Assembly (NCBI GenBank): GCA_030432295.1
Contig: JAUIHI010000047.1
Location: 1 to 41,343 of the forward strand
Length of the DNA: 41,343 bases
Source: Anaerolineae bacterium
Lineage (GTDB): Bacteria; Chloroflexota; Anaerolineae; Caldilineales; Caldilineaceae
Direction of reading: 5' to 3'
This document shows, piece by piece, positions 1-8,637 of this stretch. Under the pieces are notes generated by a model. That model ran no database searches, was not told the DNA's origin, and saw only the letters and a list, made by a program, of their open reading frames with translations. The position numbers were made by a program, and so were the translations under genes. Position 1 is the first letter of the stretch. Every line of letters starts with the position of its first letter.

Positions 1-74
1 GGTGCGCTTTTGATCGCCTGCTCGATTTGCTTCAATTCGGTTTCGTTCAGTTGATACTTCAGTTGTTTTGGCAT
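1..74 (-). CDS. N-terminal fragment of an HTH protein, probably IS630-type transposase
   Basis: Reading leftwards from the ATG at 74, the first 24 codons give MPKQLKYQLNETELKQIEQA and then run off the window edge. A short Lys/Gln/Glu-rich helix of this type is how IS630-family transposases and related helix-turn-helix proteins begin, just before the DNA-binding domain. A purine-rich AAGGA lies directly against the ATG, which is unusually close for a ribosome binding site, so the true start could differ. The family call rests on remembered similarity of the first residues only. A chromosomal HTH regulator is the alternative. Confidence 0.4.
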   Translation of the reverse strand, partial: MPKQLKYQLNETELKQIEQAIKSA

Positions 75-138
75 TCCTTCAGTATGCCATCAACTGCCAG
101 AAATCTAAAAACTTTCTCGGCTCTACTAAGATTTCGCA

Positions 139-190
139 GATTTCATCCGTGTTTATCAGCGTTCATCAGTGGCTCAAAGGCTTTTTGCAA
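139..190. repeat. Intergenic ATCCGTGTT...TCATCAGTGGCT repeat
   Basis: The stretch containing ATCCGTGTTTATCAGCGTTC and then ATCAGTGGCT recurs almost identically at 21729-21758, and in shortened or diverged form near 5690-5713 and 28100-28125. It lies between the left-edge fragment and the end of the CoA-transferase gene. It belongs to the ACACGGAT family of intergenic repeats described in the findings. Confidence 0.75.
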
Positions 191-195
191 GAGTG

Positions 196-963
196 TCAAC
201 GATACAACCCTTGCGGGTCCAACTCTTCCCGAATCAGTCGTAGCTCTTCGGCGGACGGCGCAGGGGTTTCACCCACTATTTCCGCCATGCGTAGAGGCCA
301 GCCCACCTCTGCCTGCACATCCGCTGGGGAGATGCCGGGATAGCATTCGATCAGTTGCATCTCCCGCTGCGGGTTGGCGAAGTCGAAGAGTGCTTTGTCG
401 GTGATGACCGTTTGCGGTCCACCGCCGGGCAGCCCCAGTCGGGCACGCGCGTCGCCGCCGGTCAGATGGCCGGGGCTGGTTTGAAAGTCCAACTTTCTTA
501 CAAAAGCCCGCTTCGACAGACGCATAATCATCAAAACGCTGCGGGCGTTGGTGGCAATTTCACAGGCGCCGCCGCTGCCGGGCAGACGCACTTTGGGGCT
601 GGCGTAGTCGCCGACGACAGTTGTGTTCAGATTGCCGAAGCGGTCGATCTGCGCGCCGCCCAGCAGAGCCACATCCACCAACCCCCGCTGCAAATAGAGA
701 CCGAAGAGATCGGCCATCGAAACCGCGGCCAGCGCGCCGGTTACCAGGGACGGGTCGCCGATGGAAAGGGGCAGTCGGGCCGGGCGTGCGCCGTAGACCC
801 CGGCTTCGTAGATTAGCTCCAGTTCCGGCGCGACGGTGTAGCGGGCCAGGTTGCAGGCGCTGTTGGGCAGCCCCACGCCCACAAAGACCGTGCGCGCCCC
901 GGCCAGTTGGCGCGCGGCCACGACAATCATCATTTCTGAGGGGCTGTAGGTGTTTGGAGTCAT
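196..963 (-). CDS. CoA-transferase subunit B (family I, GctB/IpdB-like)
   Basis: This 255-residue protein is the beta subunit of a two-subunit family I CoA-transferase or related CoA-ester enzyme, a cytoplasmic enzyme that moves CoA between carboxylic acids. The start MTPNTYSPSEMM, the VFVGVGLPN motif (residues 26-34) and the LIYEAGVYGA motif (50-59) are typical. Glu53 sits where glutaconate CoA-transferase carries its catalytic glutamate, which becomes a glutamyl-CoA thioester. The partner subunit A lies 103 bp upstream on the same strand, with a perfect 21-bp hairpin between them. The length matches both GctB/CatJ-type transferases and IpdB of the steroid-ring-cleaving IpdAB pair, so the substrate cannot be named from sequence. 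It is intact, with no truncation. Confidence 0.85.
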   Translation of the reverse strand: MTPNTYSPSEMMIVVAARQLAGARTVFVGVGLPNSACNLARYTVAPELELIYEAGVYGARPARLPLSIGDPSLVTGALAAVSMADLFGLYLQRGLVDVALLGGAQIDRFGNLNTTVVGDYASPKVRLPGSGGACEIATNARSVLMIMRLSKRAFVRKLDFQTSPGHLTGGDARARLGLPGGGPQTVITDKALFDFANPQREMQLIECYPGISPADVQAEVGWPLRMAEIVGETPAPSAEELRLIREELDPQGLYR

Positions 964-1002
964 CTGGGTTATTCCCTACCTATTATCTGAACCAAGACGA
1001 TT

Positions 1003-1061
1003 GACGAAGGACGATAGACGAACGATAGGATAAACTTTTCGTTCGTCTATCGTCCTTCGTC
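1003..1061. repeat. Perfect 21-bp inverted repeat between the CoA-transferase genes
   Basis: The arms at 1003-1023 (GACGAAGGACGATAGACGAAC) and 1041-1061 are exact reverse complements with a 17-nt loop. It lies wholly in the gap between subunit A and subunit B, so the transcript would fold strongly between the two cistrons. There is no T-run, so it is not a classic terminator. It may act as a stability element or attenuator. Confidence 0.9.
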
Positions 1062-1066
1062 CGCGG

Positions 1067-1984
1067 TCATCCGTATGCGCCGTAGTCCACTGGCCCGGCC
1101 AGAGCGGGACGGGGACGCAATTTCTCCAGTCGCTCCTCGCCCAGTTTCGCCAGATATTCGGCTCGGTCTGCCACGCCGAAGACCCATTCGTCCAGCCAGG
1201 CGTCGGTGCTGGCCTGCTCTCGCGAGATGGCGTCCCATTCCAGATAGGCGTCGTTGTCCCGGTCGTGATAGCCCTGGACGTAGGATGGATGACAACCGTA
1301 GGGTTCGCAGACCACTGCGTCCACAATCAGGCCGGGGATGAGGGTGCGGTTGGGATCGGCCCGGATCACTGCCTCGTCCACAATCTCCTCGGCCACCACG
1401 ATCACCCGATCCGCGGCAAAGGCCACTTCCTTTTGCATCCCCACCAGCCCCCAGAGATGGGCATTGCCCTGGGCGTCGGCCCGCTGCACGTGGACAATCG
1501 CCACATCCGGGTGGATGGCGGGCACAACCGCAATCGGCCCGGAGCCGTAGGGGTCGTCGATGGTACGTATGCGGGGATTCACGCTGGGCAGATCGCTCCC
1601 CGCGTAGCTGCGCAGGGGATAGAAGGGCAGGTTCGACGCGCCGGCCAGATAGCGGGCCACCAGCCCGAAGTGGGAATACTCCTCCAGTTCCAGGGGACGG
1701 GGAATCCCCTTCTCCACGGCCCGGCGGATGCAATGGAGCGAACCCACGCCCGGATTGCCCAGATAGGCGAAGACCAGCCCGCGGGCCACCCCCGCCGCAA
1801 TCATCTGATCGTAGAGCAGGTCTGGCGTCATGCGAATCAGCGTCAGCTCCCGGCGGCCCTGGCGGATGATCTCGTGGCCCGCGGCGAAGCAGATGAAGGC
1901 GGTGAAGCCCTCAATGGCAACGCTCTCCCCGTCGTGGACGTGGGCGGCGATGGCGTCGTGCATGGAAAGGAGTTTGCTGGGCAT
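1067..1984 (-). CDS. CoA-transferase subunit A (family I, GctA/IpdA-like)
   Basis: This 305-residue alpha subunit pairs with the downstream subunit B. Visible family marks are the N-terminal MHDAIAAHVHDGESVAIEGF, the LVFAYLGNPGVG glycine loop around residues 90-101, and the HVQRADAQGNAHLWG segment typical of GctA/AtoD/IpdA proteins. The C-terminal extension with paired tryptophans (AWLDEWVFGV) resembles the longer GctA/IpdA group rather than the short AtoD group. The ATG at 1984 has no clear Shine-Dalgarno sequence. A good promoter (TTGCCT, 17 bp, TATACT) lies at 2048-2020, so the leader is about 29 nt. The substrate is unknown; glutaconate-like dicarboxylates, 3-oxoacids or steroid ring-degradation thioesters are all possible. 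Confidence 0.85.
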   Translation of the reverse strand: MPSKLLSMHDAIAAHVHDGESVAIEGFTAFICFAAGHEIIRQGRRELTLIRMTPDLLYDQMIAAGVARGLVFAYLGNPGVGSLHCIRRAVEKGIPRPLELEEYSHFGLVARYLAGASNLPFYPLRSYAGSDLPSVNPRIRTIDDPYGSGPIAVVPAIHPDVAIVHVQRADAQGNAHLWGLVGMQKEVAFAADRVIVVAEEIVDEAVIRADPNRTLIPGLIVDAVVCEPYGCHPSYVQGYHDRDNDAYLEWDAISREQASTDAWLDEWVFGVADRAEYLAKLGEERLEKLRPRPALAGPVDYGAYG

Positions 1985-2019
1985 TGGGCGGTGGGGGTGG
2001 TTGAACAGTTGATTGGTTG

Positions 2020-2048
2020 AGTATACATTGGCGAGCGGTGGTAGGCAA
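2020..2048 (-). promoter_or_regulatory. Sigma-70-type promoter of the CoA-transferase operon
   Basis: On the minus strand, TTGCCT (2048-2043) is followed after exactly 17 bp by TATACT (2025-2020). Transcription would begin near 2013, about 29 nt before the subunit A ATG. The MITE at 2063-2267 ends only about 15 bp upstream of the -35 box, so its insertion set the upstream boundary of this promoter. Confidence 0.6.
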
Positions 2049-2052
2049 TCTG

Positions 2053-2277
2053 TGATTGTGACCAGGGCAATCGCGAGTTGGGAAGTAAGGGAGTGAATCC
2101 GCCGATTGAGTAGGCGATAAGGCTATTTTCCCTGAGAACTCAGGTCCCATCGCCGTATCGAAATCCAGGATTTGCGACCGTTCGGCCCGACTGGGCTTCG
2201 ATACACCGCCTGAAGGCGGCACTCAGCCGGCGTCGGTCCTCACTACCACCTACTCGCGATTGCCCTGTGATTGTGAC
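2053..2277. mobile_element. MITE of 205 bp with 16-bp TIRs and 10-bp target-site duplication
   Basis: The element runs 2063-2267. Its ends are perfect inverted repeats: CAGGGCAATCGCGAGT at 2063-2078 and its reverse complement at 2252-2267. It is flanked by a perfect 10-bp direct repeat TGATTGTGAC (2053-2062 and 2268-2277), the footprint of transposition. There is no coding capacity. CAGGG ends and 8-10-bp duplications are, from memory of IS families, the marks of the ISAs1 group, so a non-autonomous ISAs1-type derivative is likely. Its interior (about 2100-2235) contains a copy of the palindromic family also seen at 30778-30908 and 34677-34806. It separates the divergent promoters of the CoA-transferase and copper operons. 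Confidence 0.8.
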
Positions 2278-2286
2278 TCTTCTTAT

Positions 2287-2350
2287 TTGACAGAGCAATG
2301 GGATCGGATGTACAATTTTTGTATACCCCCCCCAGGGGGGTGGGGATTAG
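2287..2350 (+). promoter_or_regulatory. csoR promoter with overlapping CsoR-type operator
   Basis: TTGACA at 2287-2292 and TACAAT at 2311-2316 are 18 bp apart, predicting transcription from about 2323. Directly over the start site lies a pseudo-palindrome at about 2322-2346: TATAC, a run of eight C, A, then a G-run broken by one T (GGGGGGTGGGG). C-run/G-run dyads of this kind are the known operators of CsoR-family copper repressors. Its placement indicates autorepression of csoR-copZ-copA that is relieved by Cu(I). Confidence 0.8.
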
Positions 2351-2381
2351 CACGAACGGGCAGAACCAGAAAGGACGAGCA

Positions 2382-2654
2382 TTGGACAGCGCAACCCGCA
2401 CAGCAGTCACCCGCCGCCTGGCAAGCGCGGCGGGCCACGTAAAAGGCATCGAGCGGATGGTGGAGGAAGACACCTACTGCATCGACGTCATCAAACAGAT
2501 TCAGGCTGTGCAGGCTGCGCTCAACAAAGTCAGCGCGCTTATTCTGGACAACCACCTGCGCACCTGCGTCACCGCGGCCATCCAGGGTGATGACGCAGCC
2601 GAGCGGGAAGCTGTGCTGCACGAGATTACCAGTGTGTTTGAATTGACGAACTGA
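2382..2654 (+). CDS. csoR: CsoR-family copper-sensing repressor
   Basis: This 90-residue all-helical DNA-binding repressor (DUF156/CsoR family) releases its operator on binding Cu(I). The ligand set is complete: Cys33, His58 and Cys62 (HLRTC), the C-H-C signature of copper sensors. I start it at TTG 2382 rather than ATG 2298. The ATG lies between the -35 and -10 boxes and upstream of the operator, whereas TTG 2382 has AAAGGA seven bases upstream and gives the usual family length. It is the first gene of an operon with copZ and copA. A nickel or sulfide sensor (RcnR, CstR) is disfavoured by the Cys-His-Cys set and the copper-gene context. Confidence 0.92.
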   Translation: MDSATRTAVTRRLASAAGHVKGIERMVEEDTYCIDVIKQIQAVQAALNKVSALILDNHLRTCVTAAIQGDDAAEREAVLHEITSVFELTN

Positions 2655-2659
2655 CGGCA

Positions 2660-2722
2660 GACCGCGGACGACAGACGGCGCGGTCCGGCGCTATCGCGGT
2701 CTGCGGTCCGCCGTCCGCGGTC
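2660..2722. repeat. Imperfect intergenic hairpin between csoR and copZ
   Basis: GACCGCGGACG at 2660-2670 pairs exactly with 2712-2722, and the inner arms (GACGGCGCGGTCCG-like) pair imperfectly. It fills the csoR-copZ gap and is another of the locus-specific intergenic palindromes of this window. It may tune relative expression of repressor and chaperone, but no T-run follows. Confidence 0.7.
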
Positions 2723-2758
2723 AGCACAACAACCAATTTTCACGAAAGGATCACTCCA

Positions 2759-2965
2759 ATGACCACCAAAACCTTCACCGTTCCCAACATTAGTTGCAAC
2801 CATTGCGTCCACACCGTCAAGACGGAAGTGGGCGATCTGGCTGGTGTCCAGTCTGTGGCCGCCGACGCCGAAACCAAAGAGGTCACAGTCGCCTGGGACG
2901 CGCCCGCGGATTGGGCGAAGATTGAAGCATTGCTGAAAGAGATCAACTACGCGCCAGCGGCTTAA
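2759..2965 (+). CDS. copZ: Copper chaperone, HMA domain (CopZ-like)
   Basis: This 68-residue single heavy-metal-associated domain binds Cu(I) through Cys13 and Cys16 (ISCNHC) and would hand it to CopA or CsoR in the cytoplasm. The fold residues fit the family: beta strand TFTVPNI, the metal loop, helix VHTVKTEV, and the GVQSV and EVTVAWD strands. GAAAGGA ten bases upstream of ATG 2759 supports the start. The motif has Asn-His between the cysteines, not the commoner Gly-His or Ala-Asn. It lies between csoR and copA in the copper operon. Confidence 0.9.
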   Translation: MTTKTFTVPNISCNHCVHTVKTEVGDLAGVQSVAADAETKEVTVAWDAPADWAKIEALLKEINYAPAA

Positions 2966-2976
2966 CGCCCCTATAA

Positions 2977-3042
2977 GGGTATTAGGTATTGGATATTTCG
3001 TTGGCAAGATTTTCCCAACGAAATATCCAATACCTAATACCC
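2977..3042. repeat. Perfect 28-bp inverted repeat between copZ and copA
   Basis: The arms 2977-3004 (beginning GGGTATTAGGTATTGGATAT) and 3015-3042 are exact complements with a 10-nt loop. The arm is built from near-repeats of GGTATT. The structure ends 25 bp before the copA ribosome binding site, so it would form a very stable intercistronic hairpin. The same word family (TATTGGGTATTGGATA) reappears at the 5' end of coxE near 29675-29690. Confidence 0.92.
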
Positions 3043-3078
3043 AATAACCAGACATCTCCGCATTTCAGGAGGATTTGT

Positions 3079-5550
3079 ATGTCAACAACCCGTCAACTCA
3101 CCGTTCCCGTTATCGGGATGACCTGCGCCAACTGCGTCGCGTCGGTGGAGCGCAACAGCAAAAAGGCCAGCGGCGTGGCCGATGCTGCGGTCAATTTTGC
3201 CAGCGAAAAGCTGACCATCAGCTACGACCCGGCCATCCAGAAACCCAAAGAGGTGCTGGTCGATGTGATGGCGCGGGTGGAAAAGGCGGGCTATACCATC
3301 CCCGTCGCGGAGATTGACCTGCCCATCACCGGGATGACCTGCGCCAACTGTGTGGCGACAGTCGAGCGCACCCTCAACCGGCTGGACGGGGTGGTGGAAG
3401 CGACGGTCAACTTTGCCAGCGAAAAGGCCAGCGTGCGCTACATTCCCGGCACAATCGACCGGGGCGAAATGGCCGCGGCTGTGCGCAAGGCGGGCTACGA
3501 TGTGGTGGAAGCAGCCGAGGGTGAAGAGGCCGAAGACGCGGAGGCCGCGGCTCGTGCCGCCGAAATCCGCCACCAGCAGACCCGGCTGATTGTGGGCATT
3601 ATTTTCAGCCTGCCTCTCTTCCTCTTTAGTATGTCCAGAGATTTGGGCTTTCTCGGTCACTGGGCGCACGACGCCTGGGTGAACTGGCTCTTCCTGATCC
3701 TGGCCACGCCCGTGCAATTCTACGTGGGCTGGGACTACTACACCGGGGCATACAAGAGCCTGCGCAACGGCAGCGCCAATATGGACGTGCTGGTGGCGAT
3801 GGGATCGTCGGTCGCTTATCTTTACAGTGTGGCCGTCCTCATCGCCAAAACTCTGGGAAGTAGCGCGCTGGGCGATCACGTCTACTTCGAGACTTCCGCG
3901 GTGATTATCACACTGATTGTGCTGGGCAAACTGCTGGAAGCCCAGGCCAAAGGCCAGACCAGCGCGGCCATCAAAAAACTGATGGGCTTGCAGGCCAAGA
4001 CGGCCCGGGTGGTGCGCGGCGGCGAGGAGATGGACATTCCCATCGCCAATGTAATTGTCGGCGACCGGGTGATTGTGCGCCCCGGCGAGAAGATTCCTGT
4101 GGATGGGGTCGTCGTCTCCGGTGGGTCGTCGGTGGACGAGAGTATGCTCACCGGCGAGAGTCTGCCCGTCTCCAAAGCTGAGGGCGATAAAGTCATCGGT
4201 GCCACGCTGAACAAGCAGGGGTTGCTCCAATTTGAAGCGACGGCTGTGGGGCGTCAGACCGCCCTGGCCCAGATCGTCAAACTGGTGGAGCAGGCCCAGG
4301 GTAGCAAAGCACCCATCCAGCGGGTGGTGGATCAGGTCTCTGCCTACTTTGTGCCCGCTGTGATCGGGCTGGCGGTGCTCACATTTGTCGTCTGGTACTT
4401 TGCCGGGGCTGGCTTCGTACCTGCGCTCCTGCGGCTGATTGCGGTGCTGGTCATCGCCTGCCCCTGCGCGATGGGGCTGGCGACACCAACTTCCATAATG
4501 GTGGGTGTGGGCAAAGGTGCAGAGAATGGCATCCTCTTCAAAAACAGCGCGGCCCTGGAACAGGCCCATAAGCTGCAAGTAATTGTGCTGGACAAGACGG
4601 GCACGATTACCCGGGGTGAGCCGTCGGTCACCGATGTGGTGAGCAGTGAACAGTCAGCAGTGAACGGTGAGCAGTTGCTGCGCCTGGCCGCTTCGGCTGA
4701 GCGCGGTTCGGAACATCCCCTGGGGGAGGCGATTGTGCGGGCGGCCAAAGCGCAGGGATTGGCCCTGGCCGAGCCGAGCGGATTCCAGGCCATCGCCGGT
4801 CACGGCATCGGCGCCCAGGTGGACGGCCACGCAGTGCTGTTGGGCAATCTGCGCCTGATGGAGCAGGAGAAAGTCGGGCTGAACGGTCTCGGACCCAAAG
4901 CAACGAAATTGCAGGAAGAGGCCAAGACGGTCATGTGGCTGGCGGTGGACGGTCAAGCCAGCGCGCTGATCGGCGTGGCGGATACGATTAAAGAGGGGTC
5001 GAAAGAGGCGATTGCGGCCATGCACAAATTGGGCTTGCAGGTGGCAATGGTCACCGGCGACAACCAGGCCACGGCCAACGCCATCGCCGCTGAAGTGGGT
5101 ATCGATCGGGTCTTTGCCGAAGTGCTGCCCGGCGACAAAGCCCAGCACGTGGCCGCGCTGCAGAAGGAAGGCTACCGGGTGGCGATGGTGGGTGACGGTA
5201 TCAACGACGCTCCGGCCCTGGCCCAGGCCGATGTGGGTATTGCCATCGGCACAGGCACGGACGTGGCGATGGAGACCGCCGATGTCACACTGATGCGGGG
5301 CGACCTGCGCAGCGTGTCCCAGGCCATTGCCCTCTCCAAAGCGACGATGCGCAACATCCGTCAGAATCTGGGCTGGGCCTTTGGCTACAATATCGCCCTC
5401 ATCCCCATCGCCGCGGGGATTCTGGCCCCGTTCGCCTGGGCGCCAGACTTTCTGCAGCAGTTGCATCCGATTTTGGCTGCGGGCGCGATGGCCTTCAGCA
5501 GTATCAGCGTTGTCACCAATGCCCTGCGGCTGCGGAGGGTAAAAGTTTAG
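3079..5550 (+). CDS. copA: Copper-exporting P1B-type ATPase
   Basis: This inner-membrane Cu(I) efflux pump has 823 residues. Two N-terminal HMA domains carry GMTCANC at 13-19 and 85-91. The transmembrane Cu site is CPC at 461-463, the actuator motif TGES at 358-361, the phosphorylation motif DKTGT at 505-509, the SEHPLGE nucleotide motif follows, and GDGIND is at 705-710. The late helices carry the Cu(I)-pump YN and MAFSS motifs. AGGAGG six bases before ATG 3079 fixes the start; the longer frame from 2989 begins inside the upstream hairpin and is rejected. An odd feature is that 4639-4677, just after DKTGT, consists of CAGTGAACAG-like iterations that encode a low-complexity loop ([11 protein letters not shown]). 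This matches an intergenic repeat word at 14535-14595. Confidence 0.97.
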   Translation: MSTTRQLTVPVIGMTCANCVASVERNSKKASGVADAAVNFASEKLTISYDPAIQKPKEVLVDVMARVEKAGYTIPVAEIDLPITGMTCANCVATVERTLNRLDGVVEATVNFASEKASVRYIPGTIDRGEMAAAVRKAGYDVVEAAEGEEAEDAEAAARAAEIRHQQTRLIVGIIFSLPLFLFSMSRDLGFLGHWAHDAWVNWLFLILATPVQFYVGWDYYTGAYKSLRNGSANMDVLVAMGSSVAYLYSVAVLIAKTLGSSALGDHVYFETSAVIITLIVLGKLLEAQAKGQTSAAIKKLMGLQAKTARVVRGGEEMDIPIANVIVGDRVIVRPGEKIPVDGVVVSGGSSVDESMLTGESLPVSKAEGDKVIGATLNKQGLLQFEATAVGRQTALAQIVKLVEQAQGSKAPIQRVVDQVSAYFVPAVIGLAVLTFVVWYFAGAGFVPALLRLIAVLVIACPCAMGLATPTSIMVGVGKGAENGILFKNSAALEQAHKLQVIVLDKTGTITRGEPSVTDVVSSEQSAVNGEQLLRLAASAERGSEHPLGEAIVRAAKAQGLALAEPSGFQAIAGHGIGAQVDGHAVLLGNLRLMEQEKVGLNGLGPKATKLQEEAKTVMWLAVDGQASALIGVADTIKEGSKEAIAAMHKLGLQVAMVTGDNQATANAIAAEVGIDRVFAEVLPGDKAQHVAALQKEGYRVAMVGDGINDAPALAQADVGIAIGTGTDVAMETADVTLMRGDLRSVSQAIALSKATMRNIRQNLGWAFGYNIALIPIAAGILAPFAWAPDFLQQLHPILAAGAMAFSSISVVTNALRLRRVKV

Positions 5551-5617
5551 TTGAACGGTTGAATAGTTGATTGGGATGAAGAGTACGCGTCCCCAATCAA
5601 CTATTCAACCGTTCAAC
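5550..5617. repeat. Perfect 26-bp inverted repeat after copA
   Basis: The arms 5550-5575 and 5592-5617 are exact complements (left arm beginning GTTGAACGGTTGAATAGTTG) around a 16-nt loop, starting on the last base of the copA stop codon. The arm consists of TTGAA-type iterations. It probably protects or ends the copper transcript, although only weak T-rich sequence follows (ATTTCCATTTTTC). Confidence 0.92.
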
Positions 5618-5649
5618 CATTTCCATTTTTCTTATATTTTTTATAATAA

Positions 5650-5679
5650 TTGACACCGTTCCGCCGCCTGTGCTATACT
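5650..5679 (+). promoter_or_regulatory. Promoter of the SufR-like regulator gene
   Basis: TTGACA at 5650-5655 and TATACT at 5674-5679 are 18 bp apart, and TGC directly before the -10 box makes it an extended -10. Transcription would start near 5686. The leader then holds a short copy of the TCATCAGTGGCT repeat (5690-5713) before ATG 5731. Confidence 0.7.
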
Positions 5680-5730
5680 GCCATCCGTAGTTATTAGTGT
5701 TCATCAGTGGCTGGTCTTAAGGCGTGACAG

Positions 5731-6396
5731 ATGGTTCGCAAGCACATTCTGGACATTCTAAAGCGGCGCAAGCAGGCGACAGTCGGTGAACTGGCGCGCC
5801 AGTTGGATATGGCCCCGGTTTCCGTGCGCTACCATTTGGACATTTTGCAGGGCGACAATCTGATCGAAGTAGGCAAAGTCCAGCGGGAAGGCAGCGTCGG
5901 ACGGCCCAAGCAGGTCTATATGCTGACCGGCGAGGCCGCCGACCATTTCCCCGATAATTTTGCCGGGTTGACCAGCGGTCTGTTGCGTCAAATGAAGGGT
6001 CTGCTGCCCGCGGAACAGGTGCAATCGGCCTTCTGTTGCATGGCCCAGGAGATGGCCCGGGAGTTGTCCGGCCCATCTGCAAACGACGAAAGCCTCTCCC
6101 GGCGTATGAACCGGGTGGTGGACTTCCTCAACGAGCGGGGCTATTTTGCCCGTTGGGAAGAGGAGCCGAGCGGCCAAAGCGCGCTGCTGCATACGTCCAA
6201 CTGCCCCTATGCAGGGGTGGCCGACCAGCACCGGGAACTCTGCGCGATGGACCTGGAACTGATGCAGAACCTGACCGGCAAGCAGTGCGAACGGGTTTTT
6301 TCTCTGGCCGAAGAGGGCAATGCCTGTACGTATCGCTTTCTAATGGGTGAAGGCGTGTTAGAGCGGGTAGGCAGTAAAATCGAATTTTCTTATTGA
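5731..6396 (+). CDS. SufR-like Fe-S-sensing winged-helix regulator
   Basis: This 221-residue transcription factor has an N-terminal winged helix (about residues 1-65; KRRKQATVGELARQLDMAPV and the wing GSVGRPKQVYMLT). Its C-terminal ligand domain has Cys158, Cys171, Cys186 and Cys199. This four-cysteine pattern (spacings 12, 14, 12) resembles the cluster-binding site of SufR, the repressor of Fe-S biogenesis genes in cyanobacteria and actinobacteria. It sits next to MoaA, an A-type carrier and Nfu, all Fe-S related, which supports the assignment. It has its own promoter at 5650. A broader ArsR/DeoR-like COG2345 regulator using the cysteines for another metal is the alternative. Target operators are not evident. 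Confidence 0.75.
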   Translation: MVRKHILDILKRRKQATVGELARQLDMAPVSVRYHLDILQGDNLIEVGKVQREGSVGRPKQVYMLTGEAADHFPDNFAGLTSGLLRQMKGLLPAEQVQSAFCCMAQEMARELSGPSANDESLSRRMNRVVDFLNERGYFARWEEEPSGQSALLHTSNCPYAGVADQHRELCAMDLELMQNLTGKQCERVFSLAEEGNACTYRFLMGEGVLERVGSKIEFSY

Positions 6397-6401
6397 GCCG
6401 A

Positions 6402-6416
6402 AGAAGTTCAACTTCT
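6402..6416. repeat. Short palindrome AGAAGTTCAACTTCT
   Basis: Two 7-bp arms around one base lie between the regulator stop and moaA. A near copy (AGAAGTTCAACTTT) lies at about 32710-32723 upstream of the cysteine desulfurase gene. It could be an operator or a small dispersed repeat; both copies precede genes linked to Fe-S or sulfur metabolism. Confidence 0.4.
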
Positions 6417-6598
6417 CACAACCGCTTCCTCTGGGGGCAACGAAAATTATGCCGACGATTGTACGGCGTTTGGACACAGAAAATAACGGGGCTGACATTC
6501 CCCTGGACACCCGCCCGGCGGTGAAGCATCGCTCCCAGCGCACGGGCTACGGCCAGGTGGATATTTCGCCCGCGCCGGCCCATTTCCCGATTGAGCAG

Positions 6599-7576
<978 letters not shown>

Positions 7577-7584
7577 AAAGCGGC

Positions 7585-7614
7585 TTGAACAAATCGACAA
7601 TCAACTGGTATAAT
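7585..7614 (+). promoter_or_regulatory. Promoter of the A-type carrier gene
   Basis: TTGAAC at 7585-7590 and TATAAT at 7609-7614 are separated by 18 bp, with TGG immediately upstream of the -10 (extended -10). It begins nine bases after the moaA stop and gives a leader of about 38 nt with GAGGAG before ATG 7659. Confidence 0.7.
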
Positions 7615-7658
7615 TTTGCCACCTATTCTTTTTCAAGTTTTTTCGAGGAGACAAAACA

Positions 7659-8069
7659 ATGGAATTGGTTATGACTGAAGTCCAGACCGGCATTACATTG
7701 ACCGAGACGGCTGCCCAAAAGTTGGGTGTGATTTTGGATCAGAAGGGCGTGAAAGATACCCACGCACTGCGTGTTTTTGTCAAGGGTGGTGGCTGCGGCG
7801 GTATGCAGTACGGCATGACCTTTGACGACAATGTGCAGGAGAGCGACGAAGTATACACCCAATTCGGGATGCGTGTGGTGGTGGACCCGACGAGTATGTT
7901 CTACATCAACGGGGCCAGCATCGACTACATCGACAACCTGATGGGTGGCGGCTTCCACATCGAGAATCCGAACGCGGTCAGCTCCTGTGGCTGCGGAAGC
8001 AGCTTCCGCACGGCAGGCGCACCCGAAGCAGCAGCCGGCGGCGGTTGTGGCAGCGGTTGTGGTCACTAA
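7659..8069 (+). CDS. A-type Fe-S carrier (ErpA/IscA/SufA family)
   Basis: This 136-residue cytoplasmic protein carries and inserts Fe-S clusters into apoproteins. The three invariant cysteines are Cys46 (KGGGCGGMQYG), Cys110 and Cys112 (SSCGCGSSF). GAGGAG nine bases before ATG 7659 supports the start; an in-frame ATG at 7671 is possible. The C-terminal tail beyond the usual end, GGGCGSGCGH, is unusually rich in Gly, Cys and His and adds two more potential metal ligands. It has its own promoter and a downstream hairpin terminator, so it is probably monocistronic. Which of ErpA, IscA or SufA it replaces cannot be told from sequence alone. Confidence 0.9.
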   Translation: MELVMTEVQTGITLTETAAQKLGVILDQKGVKDTHALRVFVKGGGCGGMQYGMTFDDNVQESDEVYTQFGMRVVVDPTSMFYINGASIDYIDNLMGGGFHIENPNAVSSCGCGSSFRTAGAPEAAAGGGCGSGCGH

Positions 8070-8100
8070 ATCGACCGGTTGAAGTAGAGAGAATACAGGA

Positions 8101-8134
8101 GGCGAGGGCCAGCGTTTGCCCTCGCCTTCCTTTT
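8101..8134 (+). terminator. Rho-independent terminator after the A-type carrier gene
   Basis: GGCGAGGGC (8101-8109) pairs with GCCCTCGCC (8118-8126) and is followed by TTCCTTTTG. The stem is GC-rich with an 8-nt loop. It ends the single-gene transcript. Confidence 0.75.
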
Positions 8135-8207
8135 GTCCCGTGAGATGAAAAACGGTATGCGGAATGGGCAGATAGCAAATCCGTGTCCGTTTTTTGCAGA
8201 GTAGTGT

Positions 8208-8606
8208 ATGCCAACACGCGTCTATACCCTAACCGAAGCACGCAAGGCACTGCCCCGGGTTCGCCGGTTGATGGGGGAAGTGCAGTCGGCGCGGGCGGAG
8301 ATATTGCGTCTGCGCCCGGAAGCCTGGCCCGCCCTGCGCAAAGCCGCGGGCAACGGGGGTAATGTGGCTGCGGGTCAACTGCTGGCCCATTTTGCCCGGC
8401 TGGAAGCGGGTGTCAAAGGCATCGGTCAATTGGGTGTGCTGGTGAAAGACCCCGACTCCGGTCTGGTCGATTTTCTGGCCCGACGCAGGGGCAAAGAAGT
8501 CTACATCTGCTGGCGGTATGGCGAGGATGAACTGGCCTGGTGGCACGACATTCAGGCCGGTTTTGCCGGACGGCAGCGGATTCGGGATGATGATTTTGAC
8601 GCGTGA
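8208..8606 (+). CDS. DUF2203 family protein
   Basis: This 132-residue protein of unknown function matches the DUF2203 (COG4911) pattern. It has an N-terminal YTLTEARKALPRVRRLM segment with helical coiled-coil character, a middle G-L-V-D-F motif (SGLVDFLARRRGKEVYICWR), and the ending GEDELAWWHDIQAGFAGRQ, the family's most recognisable stretch. There are no transmembrane segments. It sits between Fe-S carrier genes and may be transcribed separately. Proteins of this family are often found near iron or sulfur genes in my recollection, but no biochemical role is established. Confidence 0.85.
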   Translation: MPTRVYTLTEARKALPRVRRLMGEVQSARAEILRLRPEAWPALRKAAGNGGNVAAGQLLAHFARLEAGVKGIGQLGVLVKDPDSGLVDFLARRRGKEVYICWRYGEDELAWWHDIQAGFAGRQRIRDDDFDA

Positions 8607-8637
8607 AATGTGTAATTGCCCCAAGTTGAGTGAGACA

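Noticed and set aside
2989-3078. Longer N-terminus for CopA starting at ATG 2989
   Set aside because: These codons lie inside the 28-bp intergenic hairpin and the gap; AGGAGG sits just before ATG 3079.
3082-4578. Long minus-strand open frame of 498 codons inside copA
   Set aside because: It is a shadow of the GC-rich copA codons, with no motif and low-complexity His/Gly content.
6397-6598. Molybdenum-cofactor riboswitch upstream of moaA
   Set aside because: The region lacks the recognisable conserved core and may in part be coding; nothing supports it.
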